DNA from: Symbiodinium sp. CCMP2592
Lineage: Eukaryota; Sar; Dinophyceae; Suessiales; Symbiodiniaceae
Length of the DNA stretch: 64,000 nt
Direction of reading: 5' to 3'
Assembly (NCBI GenBank): GCA_905221615.1
Contig: CAJNDT010002813.1
Coordinates: forward strand, 310,001-374,000
Below the pieces are notes generated by a model. The model did not search any database. It saw nothing but the letters and a program-made list of their open reading frames with translations, and had not been told where the DNA came from. Each line of letters begins with the position of its first letter. Positions within the stretch are counted from its first letter, which is position 1. Both the position numbers and the translations under genes were made by a program. Positions 12,520 through 23,718 of this stretch are shown one piece after another.

Positions 12520-13165
12520 TAGAAAACCTTGGTTTTGGAGTGAAAAAAAAACTTTTCCTGGGTAAAAGATGGTTTTGACGTGAAAAACCAACTGTTTCCT
12601 AGGAAAAAAATAATTCTTCCTAGGAAAAACAAAAAAACAATCTTTCAGAAAACTATACGGCCGAATTCCAAAAAGATTGTTTTTGTATTTCCTAGGACAA
12701 AAAGTTCCTGGTGAACAAACCATTTTTTCCTAGGAAAAAGATTGTTTTTGGTGGAAAAAAACTAGCTTTTCCTATGTAAAAAATGGTTTTGGTGTGAAAA
12801 ACTGACTTTTTCCTAGAAAAAGATTGTTTTTGTTTGAAAAACCAAGTTATTCCTATAGGGAAAACCAAAAACAATCTTTTTGGAGTTCGGCCGTATAGTT
12901 TTCAGAAAGATGCTTTCTTTTGTGGTTTTTCCCAGGAACAGTTGGTTTTCCCCTTCCAAAACCATCTTTTCCCAAGGGAAAAGTTGGTTTTTCATATCAA
13001 AACCATTTTTTCCTAAGAAAAAGTTGGTTTTTCCACCAAAAACCATTTTTTCTTGGGAAAACCAAAAAACAAGAAAATAACATCTTTTTCATGTCTGGCC
13101 ACATAGTCTCCTCACATTTCTTTTATGTTTTTTTTTAAATTTTCCCTGGGAAAAAATAGTTTTGG
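12520..13165. repeat. AT-rich quasi-palindromic repeat of GGTTTT/TTTCCTAGGAAAA text
   Basis: Units of about 40-50 nt alternate AAAAACCAA, TTTTTCCTAGGAAAAA and GATTGTTTTTG. A longer inverted repeat joins CAATCTTTCAGAAAACTATA plus CGGCCGAATTCC (about 12640-12685) to its reverse complement at about 12867-12912. The style resembles the subterminal repeat of the transposon at 56011-56845, but units differ. The small open frames here are by-products. Confidence 0.75.
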
Positions 13166-13200
13166 GAGGAAGAGCATAGTGTTGCTGTTAAGCGTGTGCT

Positions 13201-13380
13201 CACGTCGAAACGTCGAACTTGATTGAGCTGACTGATACGTTCTCTTGAAATGTGAGTTTGACTTAGGTAGTCTTTGCGAGATACGAGATACTCAATCCGG
13301 ACTTCACGTCAAACCTGAACGAGTTGACTGACACGTTCTCTTGAAATGTGAGTTTGAATTCGGTAGTCTAGGAGAGATAC
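13201..13380. repeat. 103-bp tandem duplication
   Basis: CACGTC at 13201 and 13304 begin two copies sharing GTTCTCTTGAAATGTGAGTT and the following GGTAGTCT, GAGATAC. Confidence 0.8.
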
Positions 13381-13434
13381 AGAAGCCTGACCTTCCGGAA
13401 AAGCTGGTTTGGCACGGTATTTACGATACAAAAT

Positions 13435-13437
<3 letters not shown>

Positions 13438-13517
<80 letters not shown>

Positions 13518-13524
13518 AGAGAGA
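13438..13524. repeat. (GA)n microsatellite
   Basis: Almost pure AG dinucleotides with a few AAAG interruptions. Confidence 0.97.
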
Positions 13525-15226
13525 ACCCCTACAAAGATCCCTCAAAGAACCCAAGAATCTACTTGTGGAGGAAGCCTACACACTGAGGCTTGTCCGGGTT
13601 GGTCAAGGTGTGCTTCAGGCGTGCCTGGCTCCTACAGTAGTGTCTATAGGGTCGAGTGTGTCCATCTTACACAGCAGGCCCCAAGCAACCTTTATGACAT
13701 AATGACTGACCTTATTGGCTTATAGTCCATGTTGTAGTAGAAGAAACAACTACTGGTAATTAGCAATGGGATACCCTTATAACCCCCAATAGGCTCTAAC
13801 ATCTCCCGCAACCCTATTCTAATCACTAAGGCCTCAATAGTATTTGAGCTCCTCCTTGAAATCAAACGATCCGATAGGCGTCATCATGTGGCACCTATAT
13901 CGAACCCGATGTCCTTCCTCGATAAGGGCCAAGTATGCCTCATATTCACCATAAGTCACATCCAAAAAACAGAACCATGGAAGCAGAAACTTTGCAGAAA
14001 CAGGGTCCGAGACCCAAGCCCTGAACTGAACACTAAACTCCGAGCGCAGCTGAGATGCGCTTGTACTGCTGCTTCACGGCGTCGCACTCGATGAAGCCGA
14101 ATCCCTTCTGCTGGTTGTAGCTCTTCACCTTCCCCTTGGTGTATAGAGCTGGGAGAGGCTGTGGGGCTCAATTAAACAACGGTTATACTGGGGACGAAAA
14201 GAGACAGCGTGCTCTAGGAGGTGGAAGATCCCTGAAATGTGAAGACCGGCTTTTGGTTTGGGAGATTCCGAAAATAGGGGACCCTAATATAGCACCCTAA
14301 ATTGTAGGAACCCTACCTTAAGGAGTGCGCAGGGGGGGTCTCCTGCGGAGGCACAGTTTGAGTCTTGAATTTCAACACATCCCTAAAGGGTCCAAGGGGC
14401 CTTAATAATTACCAGTACTATTTTTTTTGGGGGTTTCATTATAACTAATTATAGTATAGTATACCCCAAAACCCTTCGACACATCCACAAAGGGTCCAAG
14501 TACCAATATAGAAGGAAAATTTGTAGATAGTTGGGCCTAAACAGTATCTACTATACTATCGCTTGGACCCTTTGGGATTTGCATCATTTCAGGAAACGTC
14601 CTCTGATTGAAACCCGAACCTGCTTACACTTCAAAATACCCACCGTAAACTCTGAAATCCAAAACCAAAACCCCAAATCCCTGAGCTCTAGACTTAAACA
14701 GTGAGCTCAAGCCCCTGCCTGTAGCCGAGAAAACCAACCCTTCTCAGGGTTTCTTATTTTGGCTTCTATAGTTCCTCGAAAAAGTAGATCCCCTAAGCCC
14801 TTAACCTTAAGCTACTACTACTGCTACTAAACCTACGAGCACTACTACAGCCGGCAGGAGGAGGGGGTGGGGGCGGGTGGGTGGAGGGGGGGCGTGGGGG
14901 CTGAAAACCGCGCTGTGCCAAACTATCCCTTCAAGGACCCTACGGAAAGTTCTTCGGGCCGCCACCCAAGCCCTGAATTCTGAATCCCGCAGCCGTGGCC
15001 GCAAATGTTGAACCTGGAGATTCCCCGAAAGCCATGGAGTAAGGAATGTGCCTAAGCCAGGGGTTTAGGCTTGAGGGTTTAGGGTTTAGGCTTTAAGGTT
15101 TTGGGACTTGGGGTTTTGGGGTTTAGGCATTTGGGAACATACTACAGAGGGATGATTGCTGAGAACTAAAGTATATGCCTGAACGACTGGCTCTAAAAGC
15201 CCTCAACAAATCTACCCGACTGACAT
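13525..15226. other. Non-coding stretch with hairpin fragments
   Basis: It contains an HP-J half (14258-14330), a diverged HP-I (14395-14475) and an HP-F relative (14488-14576). A G-rich tract lies at about 14848-14900. No gene recognised; the frame at 13888-14171 is short and open on both strands. Confidence 0.45.
14488..14576. mobile_element. HP-F-related hairpin, diverged
   Basis: CACAAAGGGTCCAAGTACC pairs imperfectly with GCTTGGACCCTTTG. Confidence 0.5.
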
Positions 15227-15720
15227 GAAATACGTAACATCATAATATAGCAAAGGCTTATGCGTGGGCTGGCACACTTCTCGCTGAAGCTCCAGAACGT
15301 TCGCACGGCCTTGGGCCTGGATCCTATGAGGCGCACGGCCTTGTAGGCCGGTCTTGCCAGAAAAAACGTATTGCATTACCTGGTGCAGTTTGCACACGTT
15401 CTGCTGTACGACACCCACATCACACCGGGGCCAGGCATGCCATGTACCGCCCGCGTGAAGTTTGGATGGCAACAAAGCAGATACCTCATCTGTCAGCCAG
15501 AACAATGCCTCCTTGGGGTCCGTCCACATCGGGTACTTCCATGCGGGAGGTCCATGGCAAAATTCTCGTGTCTGAGTCAAGCATGGCCAGGCTTGTGAGC
15601 GCGTGCTCCACCACGAATCCTCCCCCCGCATCGCCAAAAGCCTTTCAAGGCTGTCAGGGCCTCCAAAGCCGCGTCCGGGTTCGGCTGCAGCAAGAACCTT
15701 CAAACAAGTTATTGCTTGGA
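15227..15720 (-). other. Coding-like island, unrecognised
   Basis: A minus-strand frame stays open across the whole island and includes WWSTRSQAWPCLTQTREF, then WKYPMWTDPKEALFWLTDE. Trp/Pro-rich coding-like text, balanced composition and a sharp change to hairpin and heptamer text on both sides suggest an exon or relic. Its N-terminal part (LVLVTVLILSS) is hairpin-derived. Confidence 0.3.
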
Positions 15721-15997
15721 GGTTTATGGAGCTCAATATAAGTACAGTTACAAGTACAAGTGTAGTTACCTTATTGAGCACCCTAGTTACTAAGCCCTCT
15801 GAAGCTTGAAGTGGAGACTCTGTAAGCCCTGAACCCTAAAACCGCAAGCCGTAACCCCAGAATCAAAGGGCAAAAGGGTAGCACTGGGCATCCTAGATTA
15901 CGTAGAAGCTCATACCCTACCCCTGTTCTAGGGTTACCTAGTTCTTTAAGTTAGGATCTGTTATAGAAAAGTACGTATGCTAGAAAAGATGTAGAGT

Positions 15998-16105
15998 ACT
16001 GTAGGGGCCTTAAGAAGTAGAATAGGCTTTTGGGGCCCATTATACTATAAATGTTATAAGGAACCCCCAAAATAGTATTGGTAATTATTAAGGCCCCTAT
16101 AGTAT
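15998..16105. mobile_element. HP-I hairpin, intact reference copy
   Basis: TAGGGGCCTTAAGAAGTAGA pairs with TAATTATTAAGGCCCCTATA; the inner arms carry TTTTGGGG and CCCCCAAAA. TA on both sides. Confidence 0.75.
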
Positions 16106-16118
16106 GAGCCTCTAGGTA

Positions 16119-16227
16119 CCCAGACCTTCCAAAATCCCTTAATTAAGGAATATACCTTAAATCATATTAAGGATCCTATTATGATTTAAGGTATCTTCCT
16201 TAAATAAGGGACCTTGGAAGGTCTGGG
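16119..16227. mobile_element. HP-B hairpin
   Basis: CCCAGACCTTCCAAAATCCC pairs with GGGACCTTGGAAGGTCTGGG; the arms continue through TTAATTAAGGAATATACC. Flanks are TA on the left and GA on the right. Confidence 0.8.
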
Positions 16228-16313
16228 GAGGGACCCGAAGTCCAAGCACAGCCGAGATCGACGCTTCCATCACTTGGTTGTGGAAGGCAGACCGAGCCTG
16301 GGTTGTCGAGATT

Positions 16314-16422
16314 CCCAGACCTTCCAAAATCCCTGAATTAAGGAATATACCTTAAATTATAATGGGATCCCCAGTATGATTTAAGGTATATTCCTTGATT
16401 AGGGGATCTTGGAAGGTCTGGG
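16314..16422. mobile_element. HP-B hairpin
   Basis: Second copy 90 bp from the first. Flanked by TT on both sides. Confidence 0.8.
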
Positions 16423-16619
16423 TTCTTGGAAGTTGAAGTTCCACTTAAGATACCATACTAGGGATCTACAAGCGTTCCTCTGAGGGTATAGGGTTTAAGG
16501 TTCAAGTGGCCATAGAAGTTGAAGGGCATCCATTGAGCTTCGGTTGGGTATTGCACCCAGTCTGCAACAGTCAGAAAATATCGGAAATATGATTAGATAT
16601 TGCCATCAGTACGACCCGG

Positions 16620-16740
16620 AATATGGGAGTTTCCGAAAATAGGGGACCCTAATATAGTACCCTAAATAGTAGGATCCTTATGATAAGGACCCTTAAATAA
16701 GGTACCCCCTAATTTTCGGAAACTCCCATATAGACTGTGA
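16620..16740. mobile_element. HP-J hairpin
   Basis: TATGGGAGTTTCCGAAAATA pairs with AATTTTCGGAAACTCCCATA; flanked by TA. Confidence 0.75.
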
Positions 16741-17373
16741 CAGGGCGGGGGCCCAAAGTTTAGGGTTTATGCGTTTGCAGAAGGGCTCTGCAGGGTGTGG
16801 TACAGGTTCCTGAGATTTCGGAGGGTCTTCGTAAGCTTTTAACCGTGTTTAGACTTACCAGAACATTCATGACGACATAGTTATGGAAGGACCATTCAGA
16901 GCCTTATTCAATGACTTCAAAAACGATGGGTTCACTAAGGCCAAGTTTAACGGGGTTCTGCCTTTCTGTGTAGATACTGTTGGGGGCAAACCCCAATATG
17001 ACGTGCGTCTACGAAGCGAGAGTCGTAGTAGCTAGGGTTCACCACTAGCCCCTCAATACTAGCTGTATCTTTCTTCGCACTAGTCGGTGTAGCGAGGAGA
17101 CCGCCCAATTTGAAGGGGCCTATTTATATCCTCAACCCCAAACCCTAAACCACCAAACAGGAAACCCGAAACCGAAACCCTAAACCCCTAAACCCTTAAA
17201 CCCTGAACCCCTAAACTCATAAACCCCTAAACCCTTAAACCCTGAACCCCTAAACTCATAAACCCCTAAACCCCTACACCCTAACCCCTAAACCCCGAAC
17301 CTGGGGAACCTAGGGCTGAATGCAGCGCATCAGCGCATGCTTGAGATGGGCATTTGTCTAATTAGCGTCCCTT
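16741..17373. other. Non-coding stretch
   Basis: No gene seen. A CCCTAAA block at about 17136-17300 includes a 45-nt direct duplication around CCCTGAACCCCTAAACTCAT. Confidence 0.45.
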
Positions 17374-17479
17374 CTACAGAAGCCAGAAAGTTGGAATATG
17401 GAATAATGGTAGGATCCCCTAGAATTTACCTTAAAGGGGTTACGATAATGATATTCCAACTTTCTGGCTTCTACTGTAG
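17374..17479. mobile_element. HP-A hairpin
   Basis: GCCAGAAAGTTGGAATATG pairs with ATATTCCAACTTTCTGGC; outer arms CTACAGAAG and CTTCTACTGTAG. Confidence 0.78.
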
Positions 17480-17538
17480 GGTTTAGGGTCTAGGGGACTT
17501 CGAGGGTTCCTGAAAGGGAGCAAAAAGGGCGTCTATCG

Positions 17539-17612
17539 GTTTAGGGTTTAGGGTTTAGGGTTTAGGGTTTAGGGTTTAGGGTTTAGGGTTTAGGGTTTAG
17601 GGTTTAGGGTTT
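17539..17612 (+). repeat. Perfect interstitial telomere-type array, (TTTAGGG)10
   Basis: About ten and a half exact heptamers without error, the cleanest array in the window; most others are degenerate. Confidence 0.95.
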
Positions 17613-18545
17613 CTATAAGAAGGGTAAAAGTAGCTGTTTGAATTAGGGTCCCTTTTAGGGTTTGGGGACCGAAAAACCAGACGGAACCCAAATAATTGTT
17701 GCTGATTTGCAGAACTAGCGGTATGTGGGCCTTAGTATGAAAACAAATTCCTGTAAGGGGCTCCTTGCCGTTAGGGTTCCTTTAAGGAAATCGATTCAAG
17801 GGTGCCTTTGGAGGGCCGAGTTTTTGCAACCCTAGAGCCAACATGGCACTGCAAACATCAAACCCTAACAGGTTTGGTGTTTTTGCTTCATGATATAGGG
17901 GCCCTAATAGATAGAATAGGCTGTTGCTATAATCACAATAAGGAACACCCAAAACAGTATAGGTAATTATTAGGCTCCCATAGTATTCAAGCTTTGCAGC
18001 CCTTCAAACCTCATCATGACACCCTCACAGAACCCTTAGAGACTACAACCCCTCATAACCCCCAAGAAACCCTATGAAAGCCTTTATCACCCAGACCCCA
18101 AATAACGACCCAAACCCTTAACCTTTCAACTCTCATAAAAACCCTATACAACCCTACGGCGCACTATAAAGGCCTGACACAAACCAAAATACAAGCCGGA
18201 AGGACAAAACCAAGCAACACCTTATACAAACCTTACCAAGACATACGAAACCATGTCAAATCCCTATGAATCCTAAACCCTAAATCCCTCTAACCTTGTA
18301 AAGACGAAACTTGCAGCGCAGCCACATTTAGTATATACTTAGGCCTTACCATACCTATACAGGAACCCCTTTAAGGCAAAAGTATCTCCTATACAGGCAC
18401 ATGGAGCCTTAGGGCAAGCTTGCAGCACAGCCACATTTAGCCGCTTGTCCTGCGTCAGCGCAGCCCGGGTTACAGGCCCAGCTTGGCGGGTGGTCTCTCT
18501 GCCTGAAGGGCTATGGTTTAGGGTTTAGGGTTTAGGGTTTAAGGT
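17613..18545. other. Non-coding stretch with hairpins
   Basis: HP-I lies at 17892-17986 and an incomplete HP-F relative at 18326-18412 (the left cap is missing). The rest is CCCTA-rich text. Confidence 0.45.
17892..17986. mobile_element. HP-I hairpin
   Basis: TATAGGGGCCCTAATAGATA pairs with TAATTATTAGGCTCCCATA. Confidence 0.6.
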
Positions 18546-18647
18546 AAAAGCCGAAAAGTTGGAATATGATTATCCTAACCCTTCTATGGCAAATTATAGG
18601 GTATCCTACCATGAAACCATATTCCAACTTTCTGGAGTTCCCTGTAA
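18546..18647. mobile_element. HP-A hairpin, inverted orientation
   Basis: GAAAAGTTGGAATATG pairs with CATATTCCAACTTTCTGG. Confidence 0.72.
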
Positions 18648-19006
18648 GGGCTTAGTTTTGTTAAAAGGGCTTAATTGCTTTTTGAGGGCTTAGGTTTAGG
18701 GTTTAGGGTTGAGGGCTTCAGAATTCTGAATTCGGTGTTGAGGGTAGAATTTTTCGGGTTGAAATGAAGGACATATATGTTCAGGGTAATTTATGGGCAG
18801 TTCTACCTTTATGGCTCCAAGTGTACAAAAAAACCTGCATTTTGGCCTATGGTAGTACCTGGCTTGAGCTATGCAGCCCCAAGGACTGAGGCACCACAAA
18901 TGCAAACCTAAACCCTGAACCCTGAACCCTAAACCATAAACCTTTGCCGGGGTCTTTGGTCGAAGGCTCGAAAGGCGACGGATCATCATCTTCACCTGTC
19001 CATATT

Positions 19007-19115
19007 CCCAGACCTTCCAAGATCCCTTAATTAAGGAATATACCTTAAATCATATTAGGGATCCTATTATGATTTAAGGTATATTCCTTAATTAAGGGAT
19101 CTTGGAAGGTCTGGG
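19007..19115. mobile_element. HP-B hairpin adjoining or within a coding-like segment
   Basis: 109 bp, flanked by TT on both sides; arms nearly perfect over about 50 bp. It interrupts the minus-strand reading frame of 19116-19342. Confidence 0.82.
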
Positions 19116-19342
19116 TTGTTTCGTCCTCTGCCCGAGCCTTTGACTTTGGGTCCTGCTTCGGGCCAACAAATACAACACGGAGTCAATCCGAGCCGTCTGG
19201 CTTCTTCTTCTTCGGAATCAGTGAATCCGGGGCTAGGAAGGTCTGTATAGAAAGGGTTCGTGATAGGTTCCAGATCTTCATCTTGCACTGGTCTCCTCCT
19301 CGAACACGAAGTGGTAGACCAAGGTTTAGGCCGGAACTCCAA
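19116..19342 (-). other. Coding-like acidic segment cut by an HP-B hairpin
   Basis: A minus-strand frame reads RRRPVQDEDLEPITNPFYTD, then SEEEEARRLGLTPCCICWPEAG, KVKGSGRGRNN, then enters the hairpin, where it meets a stop. Composition is coding-like and acidic, with no ATG (the longest frame begins TTG). Beyond the hairpin (below 19007) a GACAG|GTGAAG donor-like site follows within 15 nt. This fits an exon that later received a MITE. Family unknown. Confidence 0.35.
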
Positions 19343-19735
19343 TGGTCTCTTTTAAGGGCTCCTTTAAGGGTGTAGGGTTTAGGGATCTAGGGTCTAGTGG
19401 TTTAGGGCTCAGGGTAAATAAATTGAAGAACTTGCATGGCAGAAGCAGCCAAGAACAAACACCGTAGACCCTGGTTAAAATCTGAAACCCACGACACTGA
19501 ACTCACATCCCTCAGACCTAAACCAAGCTCAGGAAACCTTGAGGGCTAGTCCCCAGGACCCTTCGAGCTTTGCTATAAACAAGACCTCAGCACCCTCACT
19601 GGGGTGGGTCCTCACAGAAATAGTTATCGACATGTTTAGTTTGAAGACATAAGCATATTAAAAGCTCCTAAATGCCCAAGAAAACCTGTTAGTACACAAG
19701 CAAAAGCACCCATAACTCAGAAATCTTATCCTGAA
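19343..19735. other. Non-coding stretch
   Basis: A few TTTAGGG variants at 19370-19410; nothing else recognised. Confidence 0.4.
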
Positions 19736-19837
19736 GCCCTACCTGTGACCCCAAACCCCACAAAACAGTAGGTTATGACCCCTTAATTAGAGGGTAGAAC
19801 CCTTAAAACGGTAGGTTTTCGGATCCCAAGGTAGGCC
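19736..19837. mobile_element. HP-K hairpin
   Basis: TACCTGTGACCCCAAACCCC pairs with TTTTCGGATCCCAAGGTA; flanked by TA. Confidence 0.62.
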
Positions 19838-19900
19838 CTGAGTCTGACCCCCCCCCGGAACCCTAAACCCTAAAACGAAAAGCTTCCTAAACCCTTAAAG

Positions 19901-20003
19901 GGAACTCCAGAAAGTTGGAATATGGTTTCAGGGTAGGATACCTTATAATTTACCATAAAGGGCTTAGGATAATCATATTCCAACTTTCTGGCCTTTACTT
20001 TAA
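19901..20003. mobile_element. HP-A hairpin
   Basis: CCAGAAAGTTGGAATATGG pairs with TCATATTCCAACTTTCTGG. Confidence 0.78.
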
Positions 20004-20296
20004 ACCAGAAAGAACAACACTGAAACAGCTACACCCGACACCCGAAACCTTTACTCAAAGCCATCACCCCTCAAAACAAAATGCCCTTAAAGAATCCTGT
20101 AAGCAAAGTATCTCTTCAGCAACCTCCTGAATCCGGAACCCTTTTACACAAAAACTAAAGGTTACTTACTCTACTACTAGGACTCCAAAAAATAACAAAC
20201 AAAACATGCCGCAGGAGGCGACCTGAAAGCGTTGGCAGAACGAAGACGGACCCCAGGGCCTTGTGTCCACGGCTTGGGGGTCCGTCTGAAATCCCT

Positions 20297-20373
20297 TCCC
20301 TGGGGATCCAAAAACCTGTCGGGGCATAACCTATTATTTTGCAGGGTTTGGGGCCACAGGTAACTAATCAAGG

Positions 20374-20406
<33 letters not shown>
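20297..20406. repeat. HP-K fragment and (TA)n tract
   Basis: A truncated HP-K (20297-20364, ending GGGGCCACAGGTAAC) is followed by (TA)n with two interruptions at 20374-20406. Confidence 0.6.
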
Positions 20407-20407
<1 letters not shown>

Positions 20408-20505
20408 GATTAACCCTACGCTTCCAAGGACCTTAGACTTAGGGCCCTTGACACCTTCAGGACCCAATAATCAGGTCCCTGGAATCCGGAATCATAGGGT
20501 AAGAT

Positions 20506-20704
20506 ACTGTTGATGATATAATCCTAGGGTTCCTTTAAAGGGATCTATAAGGGTACCTTTAAGGGGTTCCTTTAAGGAATCTGTAGGGTTTTAGGGCTTA
20601 TAGGGTTATGATATAAATCCTGCATTACCTTAAGAACCCTACACCAAGAGAATTATGGTATATTCCTTTTTGTGGGTAATGCAGGATTTATATCATCAAC
20701 GTAT
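20506..20704. mobile_element. HP-C hairpin with internal insertion
   Basis: An outer left arm TGTTGATGATATA (20508-20520) is followed by AAGGGATCTATAAGGG-type text, then the arm repeats (ATGATATAAATCCTGCATTA) and pairs with TAATGCAGGATTTATATCAT. The extra 85 or so bases are repeat-derived. Confidence 0.65.
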
Positions 20705-21686
20705 GTTGGAAGGTCTGGGTGGTTTCAGGGTTTAAAAGGGCCTCCCTTGAAGGGTTCCCCAAGGCTCCTGTTATTTATAAAAGGTTCTTGTGCGGGACTT
20801 CCCGAAGGGTTCTTTACAGGGTTTTACAAGTGTACTTTGAAACCGATAAGGACTGCGTAATGGTCTATAAGAAGGTTTTTGGGTTGAGAATTGCAGGGCA
20901 TTCGTATTTTGAGTGTATTGTTCAGGGTTGTTGAAGGGTTCCAAACAGGGTTCCTTATAAGATTTTATGAGGGTTCTGTAGCAGGTTTTGGGGTTGGGGG
21001 TTGCTAGGTTTGTAGACGGCAGAGGGGTCCTTAAACATGATTTCAAAAGGGCCTCCCCAGGGGATCTTTCAAGGGCTCTTAAGTCCCTACACTATGGTTT
21101 TGTAGGGATTCTTTCAAAGGCTTCCACCAGGTTCCTGGAGTTTTGTAAGGGCTCCTTTAACAATGCGGTTCATAGAAGGGTTCTAAAACAGGTTCTTTGG
21201 GGTTTAGGGTGTTGTGCTTCGGCGCCCTTCGCAATCAGACAGGGGCTTCTCTAAGGGATGTTAAACCGGTATCGCTTGGGGTCAACTGCCATGGGATTAA
21301 ACCGGTATCGCTTGGGGTCAACTGGCATTGGCATCGTTGGCTTCGGCACAGCTGCGTAATGGAATGCTGCTACCGCACGTGTTCCTACGATGGTTCAACC
21401 CTGCCCGTTCGACGAATATGGGGGCCTTCATAATCAGACTAGGGTTTGGGGACCCGTATACTAATTACTAAACAAAGAACCCCAAAGAACCCCAAAAACC
21501 CTAAACCCTAAGCCCTAAGCCCTAAACCCTAAACCCTTAAACCCTTAAACCTTAAACCCAAGCCCTAAGCCCCTGAACCCTAAACCCAAAAACAAGTATC
21601 GAGGTTTTTAAGGCAAGTGACCAGTGCCACCACGCAATCGAGCGTGGCCCCAGGTCTGAGCAGACAAAGATGTGACCATAGATCTG
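20705..21686. other. Non-coding stretch of GGGTTCTTT-type text
   Basis: Short frames open on both strands derive from AGGGTTCTTTACAGGG-type repeats. Two copies of ACCGGTATCGCTTGGGGTCA lie 36 nt apart (21262-21325). A partial HP-I is at about 21416-21490 and CCCTAAA text at 21496-21595. Confidence 0.45.
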
Positions 21687-23176
21687 CTACGGTTTAGGGT
21701 TTAGGGTAGATCTGTTGTACATTTTGTACAGCTGATCCTGCACGGCACTGCTGTCACCACCACCGCTTGCACTACCCCAGGTCACCACAAATCCATCGCG
21801 AAGAACAGCTGCAAAAGCGGTTGAAGAGGCCTGTATCAGCTGCACATTCTTGAGCTGATGCTGCACAGCACTACTGTCACCACCAAACCGCGCATAGCCC
21901 CATGTCACGACGGATCCATCGCCAAGAATGGCAGCAAAAGCGGCGCCAGAGGTTTGAATCTGCATCACATTCTTGAGCTGTTCCTGCACAGCACTACTGT
22001 CGCCACCATAGCGAGCATCACCCCAGGTCACGACGGATCCGTCACCAAGAATAGCAGCAAAAGCGTGGGTGGAGGACTGGATCTGCTGCGCCTTCTTCAG
22101 TTGAGCCTGCACAGCACTACTGTCACCACCACCACCGGCGCACCCCCAGGTCACAACCGATCCATCAGCAAGAATGGCAGCAAAAGCTTCTGCCGTGGCT
22201 TGGACCTGCAGCACATTCGTCAGCTGATCCTGCACAGCACTACTATAGTTACTATCGCCATCATCGACAGCCTCGCCCCAGGTGACGACACGTCCATCAC
22301 AAAGGATGGCAGCAAAAGCATGTTGACAGGACTGGATCTGCTGCACATTAGTTAGCCGGTCCTGCACAGCACTGCTGTTGCCACCAGAGTCAGCATCACC
22401 CAGGTAACGACCGATCCATCGTCAAGAATGGCTGCACAAGCGCATGAACAGGACTGTATCTGCTGCACATTCTTGAGCTGATGCTGCACAGCACTACTGT
22501 CACCACCAATCTGCGGATTGCCCCATGTGACGACGGATCCATCGCCAAGAATGGCAGCAAAAGCGCACCTAGAGGCTTGAATCTGCTTGACATTCTTCAA
22601 CTGATCCTGCACAGGACTGCTGTCACCACCATTCAGCGCGTCACCCCAGGTCACGACAGATCCGTCACCAAGAACGGCAGCAAAAGCACAAGCAGTGGCT
22701 TGGATCTGCTGCACTTCTAAACGCTGACGGCCGGTCATGCTTCGGTCAACACCCATGCCAGCAAAACCCCATGTCACAACGGTTCCATCGTCACGAACGG
22801 CAGCAAAGGCAGCGCCGGTGGCTTGGATCTGCTGCACAGTCTTCAGCTGATGTTGCACAGCATGAGAGTTACCCCCGCAGCGTTCATCACCCCAGCATAC
22901 GACCGAACCATCGCCTAGAATGGCAGCAAAAGCGCTGCTGTTGGCACATATCTGAAGGCTGATGTGCAGCGTGAGTAGATCACCATTCTGCACCTTGGAA
23001 TCCTTGATTGTTGAGCATGCATTCAGCACGCTCCCGAATGAGTCCACGAGTCGGCCTTTTCCAACCCCCAGTGCTGATTGCGCCCGAAGCATCAGCATCT
23101 CTAGCTGTTCATCCAAACTTGCTCTCACAGTGGCTTTCCTGCCGCTTAGCAGCCCAACTTCCACAGCAATCGACAT
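21687..23176 (-). pseudogene. Frameshifted paralogue of the ubiquitin-like/RCC1-repeat gene
   Basis: The start is the ATG of MSIAVEVGLLSGRKA at 23176, aligned with the start of the intact copy; a longer frame from 23185 begins with GTG. A ubiquitin-like N-terminus of about 80 residues precedes ten 41-residue repeats. In the fifth repeat, near 22396-22402, the usual CACCCCAGG of the plus strand is CACCCAGG: one C is missing, and the frame shifts from GSVVTW into VMLTLV while homology continues in another frame from 22367 on. In the tenth repeat, near 21735, two extra bases shift the frame again. Repeat homology then ends directly at a CCCTAAACCCTAAACC block (21696-21711), which supplies the last residues. 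Copy two also has divergent repeats, for example MGVDRSMTGRQRLE. A sequencing error could explain one shift but hardly both plus the truncation. Confidence 0.72.
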
Positions 23177-23718
23177 ATTGCACACCGAAAATGTTCCGAG
23201 GCTTCACGGTATAAGTTCAGGTCAAGGACAGCTGAGGCAGAGCTGAGCTAATGTAGGGGCAACTACCATACTACTCCTTCGGGTTCCTCAATTCTTAAAA
23301 TAGCAATATTATACTATACTATACTCCCAAAACTTATTCCAAATCTTAAAAACCCTTCTTCCTATGGTCGGAAGCTTGCAGTGTTCTTCATCCGGGCACT
23401 TTCATGTAGGGTTTGGGATTAAGGTTTTAGGGTTTACAAATGCAAAAGACGCGACAGACAGGCAAAACACTACCATTCCAAGAGCTTCAACGTTCAAGTG
23501 TGCGCACTTTGTAACATTTAGGTGCCTGAGCCGTGGAAACAGCAGCCAGCAAAAGACCTTCGGTCTCTCCCACCCCCATATCACGAGCAATACAAGCACC
23601 TTAGGCTTTGGGTTTAGTCTCGGATCTTTTAAACGAACGTGCCCAGGCTCTGCGCGACTTTTAGAAGGAATGTGTCTAGGCACTACAGGGCTGTTATCCT
23701 TCAGGATGCTTACAACTT
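23177..23718. other. Upstream region of the broken RCC1-like gene
   Basis: Possible promoter region; no motif recognised. From 23402 to 23723 frames are open on both strands without coding character I can identify. Confidence 0.35.

Noticed and set aside
13309-13702. Arg-Glu and Ser-Leu repeat frames
   Set aside because: Translations of the (GA)n tract.
21858-22355. A 165-residue plus-strand frame opposite the broken RCC1-like gene
   Set aside because: Same reason: an antisense shadow of the repeat array.
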